64,000 nt of DNA, taken from Cyclobacteriaceae bacterium (GTDB lineage: Bacteria > Bacteroidota > Bacteroidia > Cytophagales > Cyclobacteriaceae). The notes beneath the pieces are model-generated. The model did no database searches. It saw only the letters and a list, made by a program, of their open reading frames with translations, and was not told the origin of the DNA. Below are positions 59,386 through 64,000 of the stretch, one piece after another. The stretch lies in assembly GCA_019694875.1 (NCBI GenBank), contig JAIBBC010000002.1, positions 124,001-188,000 on the forward strand. The letters run 5' to 3'. The first letter of the stretch is position 1. Each line of letters begins with the position of its first letter. The position numbers were made by a program, and so were the translations under genes.

Positions 59386-61830
59386 AGCTACCGTATCGTT
59401 GGGTTCTTTTCTAAGTGTCCATCCCATACTTCCCAGCAACACAAGGAGCATGAGCCATGAACAGGCAGCAGTAACTTTGTTGCCTACGGTGTATGCTCTT
59501 GGTTCGAATTTGAATTCGATCGTGTGCTTTCCGGCGGGAATTTCAAGCGCGCGGAGTACATAGTTGACACGAAGGATCGGGGCCTCGTTTCCATCGATAG
59601 TCGCAATCCATCCGTCCGGATAATAAATTTCCGAGAACACGCCCAATCCGTTCACCTGTGATTGTGACTCATATTTCAGGTAACGAGGCGTATGTTCGAC
59701 ATTGATTATCGAGGCTGTGCTATCGAACTGAACTTGCGGTGCCTTGAATTTAGATGCATCGATTACCGCAGTCTTACGCGTATCGATTGTATTGATTTTT
59801 GCGAGCTCTTCCGTGGGCGTATTCACACTGACAACGTCCTGAACAAACCAGGCTGGTCCCGCAACGGCATCATTAACGAGGTAAGCATTCGCCTGCTCGC
59901 CATAAATAATGTATTTACAGTTCAGCATGTTAAGTGTACTGTAGTTGGCAAAATTGAACTTGCCGGTCTGCGCATCCGCGGAAAGCCGGCCCATGTCTGC
60001 ATACAGGCACGAATCCATCAGGTCCTGATACCTGCGCAGAATGGCGCCATGGTATCCGGTAACGGAATTGAAGAAATACGAAGCACGCCCGCCATTTTCG
60101 GCATCGTAAACGCGGTAGTAGCTTTTGTCTTTCAGAACCTGTTCTTCAGAAGGTTGCAGGGCAAATACCGCTTCGCGCTTGCGCTTGTAGTTTTCTTTGG
60201 CAAAGTAACGCTGATCAATTACGGTTAAGTCGATCATCACCATAAACGCGATGAAGGCACAAACAATCCACGGAGATATTTTTTTAATCAGGTCGAAATA
60301 AATCACGATGAAGATCGCGGCAATAAACCCCAGCGACCGCAACGCATCGCCCCGCATAAGTGATTTACGATCATCGCGCAAAGCGCTGAGGAACCAGTTC
60401 GGGAGATTTTCTTCACCCCCACGCATGAAAGCAAACATGCCTCCGAATAAAAGCAACAGTAAACAAACACCACCGGTTAAACCGAGTGCAACCCAGAGTT
60501 TCTTTTTTGTTTGAGGATTGATGCCCTTTTCGAAAAGTTTTTCCAGACCGAGTAATCCCAGCAATGGCATCGCAAGAAACGCCATCGACAATGCAAAAGT
60601 CACCGAACGAAACTTGTTGTATCCCGGAAGGTGATCAAACAGGAAATAGTTGAATGATTCAAAATTTTTACCCCAGCTTAGTACAATCGCAAATGCGCTG
60701 ATGCTCACAAGCCACCACACATACTTCCGCTCGGCAAACAAAATCCCGACAACAAATAACAACACGATGATTGCACTTCCATAATACGGTGCAGCCAGTG
60801 GCTGATCGCCCCAGTACGGGCTCGTGTATGCGGCCAACTGGTTTGCCTGCTGATTGTTTCCTGAATTAACCAGTGCCTGGTACGTTTCACTCTTTGTGTT
60901 TTGAACAAGATATTCCTGGCTGCTGCCGCCATAAAAGTTCGGTATAAGAAATGTTATTGGCTCCAGAATTCCATTGCTGTATTCAAACGCTTTGTCACGA
61001 TTCATGCCGCTTGCGGGCGCAACTTTGGTTGGTGAGGTAGTTGTAAGTTCGTTTTTTCCGCGCGCAGAATATGCGCTATATTCTTTGACTGCCCATAGTT
61101 GTCCGAAGAACGTTCCTGCAGCCAGTAATGCAGCCGGGATCAGTATCCCGATCGTTTTGGCAAATTCAACAATCTTCTTATCGCGGATTGCTACAATCAA
61201 TTGCATGAGACCGTATCCTAAAACAATCAGGATCATGTAGTACGTTACCTGCAGGTGGTTTTCACGAAGGTGCAATGCAAGCGCGGCTCCGGTTACTCCG
61301 AATCCCAAAACTCGTTTGCCTGAAAAGGCTAAATGTATTCCGGCTATCACTAACGGCACTAATGCCGTGGCGCCAATCCGTGCATTGTGCCCTGCGCCCA
61401 ACCCGATAATCATAAAAGATGACAATCCGAATGCAAATGCGCCCGCGATGGCGAGGTACGGCCTGATGCCAAACGCCAGCAACATGATATAGTAACAAAT
61501 AAATGCAAGAAAGATGTTTGCGACCGGGTGGGGAAGTGAGAGCGTGAGTACACGCTTCAGGAAACCGATGGCGGTGTTGCCCCATTGTACGCTCACCATG
61601 TAAGCCGGCATTCCACTGTACATGGCAGGAGCCCACAGCGCTTCTTCACCGGTTTGATTCCGGTAATCAGCAAGAGCTTTTGACCCGGCTATCGACTGCG
61701 CGATGTCGTGCTGAACCAGTGTTTTGTTATCGAAGAAAATGGGATTGAAAAAGAAAACAGTTACCAGCAGAAAAGCGACTATAGCAACCAGGTGGGGGAA
61801 AACCTGCCGGGTGAAATTGATTTTTTTCAT
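59380..61830 (-). CDS. YfhO-family membrane protein (glycosyltransferase-like)
   Basis: Protein of 816 residues from ATG 61830. It has about twelve to thirteen membrane helices with long periplasmic loops, a typical YfhO opening (FFFNPIFFDNKTLVQHDIAQSIAG) and the C-terminal AQVNGLGVFSEIYYPDGWIATIDG-type segment (here SQVNGLGVFSEIYYPDGW) with a last helix. In Gram-positive bacteria YfhO glycosylates lipoteichoic acid; in Bacteroidota members are uncharacterised lipid-linked-sugar-using enzymes. It is convergent with the glycan locus. Function is inferred. Confidence 0.88.
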   Translation of the reverse strand: MKKINFTRQVFPHLVAIVAFLLVTVFFFNPIFFDNKTLVQHDIAQSIAGSKALADYRNQTGEEALWAPAMYSGMPAYMVSVQWGNTAIGFLKRVLTLSLPHPVANIFLAFICYYIMLLAFGIRPYLAIAGAFAFGLSSFMIIGLGAGHNARIGATALVPLVIAGIHLAFSGKRVLGFGVTGAALALHLRENHLQVTYYMILIVLGYGLMQLIVAIRDKKIVEFAKTIGILIPAALLAAGTFFGQLWAVKEYSAYSARGKNELTTTSPTKVAPASGMNRDKAFEYSNGILEPITFLIPNFYGGSSQEYLVQNTKSETYQALVNSGNNQQANQLAAYTSPYWGDQPLAAPYYGSAIIVLLFVVGILFAERKYVWWLVSISAFAIVLSWGKNFESFNYFLFDHLPGYNKFRSVTFALSMAFLAMPLLGLLGLEKLFEKGINPQTKKKLWVALGLTGGVCLLLLLFGGMFAFMRGGEENLPNWFLSALRDDRKSLMRGDALRSLGFIAAIFIVIYFDLIKKISPWIVCAFIAFMVMIDLTVIDQRYFAKENYKRKREAVFALQPSEEQVLKDKSYYRVYDAENGGRASYFFNSVTGYHGAILRRYQDLMDSCLYADMGRLSADAQTGKFNFANYSTLNMLNCKYIIYGEQANAYLVNDAVAGPAWFVQDVVSVNTPTEELAKINTIDTRKTAVIDASKFKAPQVQFDSTASIINVEHTPRYLKYESQSQVNGLGVFSEIYYPDGWIATIDGNEAPILRVNYVLRALEIPAGKHTIEFKFEPRAYTVGNKVTAACSWLMLLVLLGSMGWTLRKEPNDTVAA

Positions 61831-61889
61831 GAGCACAATTTAGCCCTGCAAAATAGCAAAATCGACCGGGTATTTTTTCCCGTACCGGC

Positions 61890-61929
61890 AAGGCATAAAA
61901 TAGAACGTGCCGGTCGTTAAACCGGCACG
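61890..61929 (-). terminator. Terminator of the outer-membrane barrel gene
   Basis: CGTGCCGGT (61906-61914) and ACCGGCACG (61921-61929) form a perfect 9-bp stem; the minus-strand T-rich tract is the A-run 61897-61905 on plus. It follows the stop at 61956. Confidence 0.85.
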
Positions 61930-61955
61930 CTCAGGGTATAGTAACAGGTATTGTT

Positions 61956-62960
61956 CTAGAACGTCACACCAAAGCTGAAGGCATTGAGTTTCGGGCCTTT
62001 GCCGGTTGCGAACAGTTCGTTCATATCGTAGTTGATAAAGAAGTCGGCCGAGCGTACACCAATCTGCAAGCGCAACCCGTACCGGAAATTATTCAGATAA
62101 AAATTGTCGCGGTTACGTTCGCGCTGGCGGTCACCATCTTCGTCTTTGTATACCTGGCGTGCCCAGCTTCCGATGCGATAGCCGGCATAAGGCCCAGCGC
62201 CAATCCGGAATCCGGAATTGTACGTTCTCCATCTTTTACCGCCATGCTGATCGCCAAAGCTGAACATGGGTACTGCCGATACATTCAGATAGGTTACACC
62301 CAGTTTACTTTTGATGAACGAGACATCCCGGAAATCTTCATCAAAGTTTACACCGTTGTCATCTTTCACAACAATTGTTTTGTCATTCTGGAAGCGGAAG
62401 ATATTCCAGCTTACTCCCAACGCCCATTCTACGTAGAAGCTGTTGGTGATTGATGTGCGCTGCACGGAGTTAAGTCCGAGGTACCACGATCCCCAGGGCC
62501 GGGTTGCATAAGCCTGGCCTTCTTCATCCGGAAACTTCCCGTCTTCCAGGTAACTGTTTAATCCCAGGTCTACATTAAATGCGTGGCGCGTGCGGTAGTG
62601 ATGTTTATGACGGAAGTAATCATCATCACTATCATCATTGTCATCATCGTCACTTTCCTGGTGGTAAACATTAAAGTCGCTCGCAGTTACATCGGTTGTT
62701 TCAGTTTGTGTTTTTTCGGTTGGGTTAACAACCACCACTACGCTGTCGCTTTTTTCAAGTCGCGTGAGGATGTCGTCAAACATTGCTTGAAAATCATACT
62801 GGCGAAGTTGTTCCAGGTCGCTTTTATCTTTAATTGTAAACACCATGCGACTGGTTTTTGCCAGCTCCACCACAACGGTATCGGTTTTCTGCGCGAATGT
62901 TGCCAGGGTTGTAAACAGGACCACACTGAGGGTTAAAATTTTTTTCATACGTTCGTTCAT
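61956..62960 (-). CDS. Outer-membrane beta-barrel protein with an Asp/His-rich segment
   Basis: Protein of 334 residues. Start at 62960 overlaps the previous stop (TAATG); ATG 62948 is an alternative. Signal ends TFAQ. About 22-95 is a soluble part with VVVELAKTSRMVFTIKD. About 108-135 is aspartate-rich then histidine-rich (ESDDDDNDDSDDDY, HKHHYRTRH), likely binding divalent metal. About 140-334 is a porin-like family barrel with alternating strands ending in AFSFGVTF. It is the last gene of a sigma/membrane-protein/barrel unit. Confidence 0.8.
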   Translation of the reverse strand: MNERMKKILTLSVVLFTTLATFAQKTDTVVVELAKTSRMVFTIKDKSDLEQLRQYDFQAMFDDILTRLEKSDSVVVVVNPTEKTQTETTDVTASDFNVYHQESDDDDNDDSDDDYFRHKHHYRTRHAFNVDLGLNSYLEDGKFPDEEGQAYATRPWGSWYLGLNSVQRTSITNSFYVEWALGVSWNIFRFQNDKTIVVKDDNGVNFDEDFRDVSFIKSKLGVTYLNVSAVPMFSFGDQHGGKRWRTYNSGFRIGAGPYAGYRIGSWARQVYKDEDGDRQRERNRDNFYLNNFRYGLRLQIGVRSADFFINYDMNELFATGKGPKLNAFSFGVTF

Positions 62961-63655
62961 TAGTTCTCGCCTTTCTTTTTACCGAAGTTCAGCGCAAGAA
63001 GGTCATCCTTCTTTTGCCGGAGATCGGCCAGGCTCGCTTCTGAATTTTTTGCAGCGTAAGCAAGTCCGATCAGCTTCTGTATTCCAGATGCGTCTTTGTT
63101 TTCAGACGTTGCGTCAGGCGATAATTTTTTCTTTAAGAATTTTGAATTCACTTCATCCGATGAGTAAACAATCTTGGTTGACTTCTCGGTTTGTTGAGGT
63201 ACGACAACTTCGGCAACAAGCTCGTTGGGTTGTATCGGTAGAATAACTGTTGCAGAGTCGTTCACCGGTTGTTCCGATTTTTGAAGAGGTGTTTCAGTCC
63301 TCGCCACAGAAGGAGTTTCAAACTTAACGCGTGGTGCCGGACTGGTTTTCTGCGTGACGCGATTCTGGTTTTGAATAACCTCCTCTTTTTTAATTTCCGG
63401 TTGTCTGGTTGTATCAACAGGCGTTACAACCGGTTTATCTTTTGTTTCGGCAACTCGACCCGGATCATTGCCGGAAGGCCAAACCAATATCGCGGCAGTA
63501 GCAAGCAGCGCTATGCCTGAAGCGATGCGAACCCATACCAGTTTATACACAGGCTTCGAAATATTTTTTTCAATCCGGTCCCACGCAGCGGCAGGAGCGG
63601 GACGCTGAAAGTTCTCAAGCTTGTCGCGAAATAATTTATCAGGTTGTGATGTCAT
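62960..63655 (-). CDS. Single-pass membrane protein of a sigma-factor operon (anti-sigma position)
   Basis: Protein of 231 residues with an N-terminal cytoplasmic part (KLFRDKLENFQRPAPAAAWDRIEKNI), one membrane helix (about 40-60, VRIASGIALLATAAILVW) and a polar, low-complexity periplasmic region rich in T, E, V and P, then a helix. It overlaps the sigma gene by 17 bp. Sequence does not show a named anti-sigma domain. Position suggests it restrains the sigma factor. Confidence 0.75.
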   Translation of the reverse strand: MTSQPDKLFRDKLENFQRPAPAAAWDRIEKNISKPVYKLVWVRIASGIALLATAAILVWPSGNDPGRVAETKDKPVVTPVDTTRQPEIKKEEVIQNQNRVTQKTSPAPRVKFETPSVARTETPLQKSEQPVNDSATVILPIQPNELVAEVVVPQQTEKSTKIVYSSDEVNSKFLKKKLSPDATSENKDASGIQKLIGLAYAAKNSEASLADLRQKKDDLLALNFGKKKGEN

Positions 63656-64000
63656 GACGTTGTTGGTTTGATTTCCAATCGTTGTCGGTTAATAGCTTTT
63701 GTAGGTACGCGCGGGCGCGGCTCAATTGTGATTTGGATGTGTTCTCACTGATGCCGAGCTGATCGGCAATTTCCTTGTGTGAGTATCCATCGATGGCGTA
63801 TAGGTTAAACACGATACGGTACCCCGATGGAAGCTCATTGATCATGGTCATCAGGTCTTCCGCTTCGAGGTGGTCGCTGAGACTTTTGTAATCAGGCTCA
63901 TAGTCGGCTGCCTCCAGTTCCAGTTCGAGATACATATTACGGTTTCTGCGGAGCCAGGTAAGGGCTTCGTTCACTACCACTCTTCTGATCCATCCTTCAA
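63639..64000 (-). CDS. ECF sigma factor, 5' part beyond the window edge
   Basis: Partial gene. The frame stays open to base 64000 and reads EGWIRRVVVNEALTWLRRNR, the end of sigma region 2, so the start is outside. Region 4 follows: LPSGYRIVFNLYAIDGYSHKEIADQLGISENTSKSQLSRARAYLQKLL. It controls promoters through RNA polymerase and is coupled to the membrane protein gene by a 17-bp overlap. A GTG at 63980 is only an internal codon. Confidence 0.93.
   Translation of the reverse strand, partial: EGWIRRVVVNEALTWLRRNRNMYLELELEAADYEPDYKSLSDHLEAEDLMTMINELPSGYRIVFNLYAIDGYSHKEIADQLGISENTSKSQLSRARAYLQKLLTDNDWKSNQQRHDITT

Noticed and set aside
1-64000. tRNA, rRNA, CRISPR arrays, integrase or phage genes
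   Set aside because: I looked for cloverleaf-type or rRNA segments, direct repeat arrays and phage or integrase motifs, and found none convincing.

Overview
The window is a chromosomal segment of a Bacteroidota bacterium, most likely order Cytophagales. The evidence is consistent. Several genes are preceded by the phylum's TAnnTTTG -7 promoter element, and purine-rich ribosome binding sites are mostly absent. There is a SusC/SusD pair, a hybrid two-component system, a C-terminal T9SS-type sorting domain, many lipoproteins with short lipoboxes, and ECF sigma factors paired with membrane proteins. I see no tRNA, rRNA, CRISPR array or prophage.

Layout. 1-5.7 kb: a single-domain response regulator, an M28 lipoprotein peptidase, a Crp/Fnr regulator next to a YceI gene, and an M48 protease operon with two small membrane proteins. 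5.7-13.3 kb: an RhlE-type DEAD-box helicase with a long leader, an acidic/lysine-rich exported protein, a transglutaminase-like protein with two carboxypeptidase-regulatory-domain proteins, an arginyltransferase-like protein and an RluA-type pseudouridine synthase. 13.4-16.1 kb: rplM-rpsI-rpsB-tsf, with a promoter and leader before rplM and a possible attenuator before tsf. 16.1-23.3 kb: a response regulator, a DUF1501/DUF1800 secreted pair, a TonB protein, an ECF sigma factor with its membrane partner, and a DUF2157/GDYXXLXY pair. 23.3-30.7 kb: a MATE exporter behind a strongly structured leader, cmk with a coupled small lipoprotein, an AraC-type regulator that looks C-terminally shortened, mnmA and a TlpA-like lipoprotein. 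30.8-34.4 kb: a CaiB-type CoA-transferase whose 3' end is interrupted by a RAYT transposase element and its REP-like hairpin, flanked by a perfect 29-bp direct repeat, followed by a second M28 peptidase. 34.4-40.3 kb: small stress and accessory genes, including an ArsR-led operon with two palindromic operators, a lipoprotein B1 metallo-beta-lactamase and an FKBP isomerase.

40.4-59.3 kb is a glycan utilisation locus. A hybrid two-component sensor diverges from GH130, an MFS importer, a lipoprotein of unrecognised family, SusC, SusD, a LamG lipoprotein, a large T9SS-exported paralogue of the unrecognised protein, a ROK sugar kinase and a cupin mannose-6-phosphate isomerase. The kinase and isomerase suggest free mannose enters glycolysis as mannose-6-P then fructose-6-P. 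The only recognised glycosidase-type enzyme is GH130, which acts on short mannosides. The two paralogous unrecognised proteins are therefore the best candidates for the polymer-cleaving enzymes, and are the main novelty candidate here. The window ends with a YfhO-family membrane protein and an ECF sigma / membrane protein / outer-membrane barrel operon cut by the right edge.

A second theme is intergenic DNA. At least five intergenic stretches carry short word-like repeats that form perfect inverted repeats, and several leaders (MATE, rhlE-like, rplM, tsf) have potential regulatory RNA structure. All families were recognised by eye from protein motifs; no database search was run.
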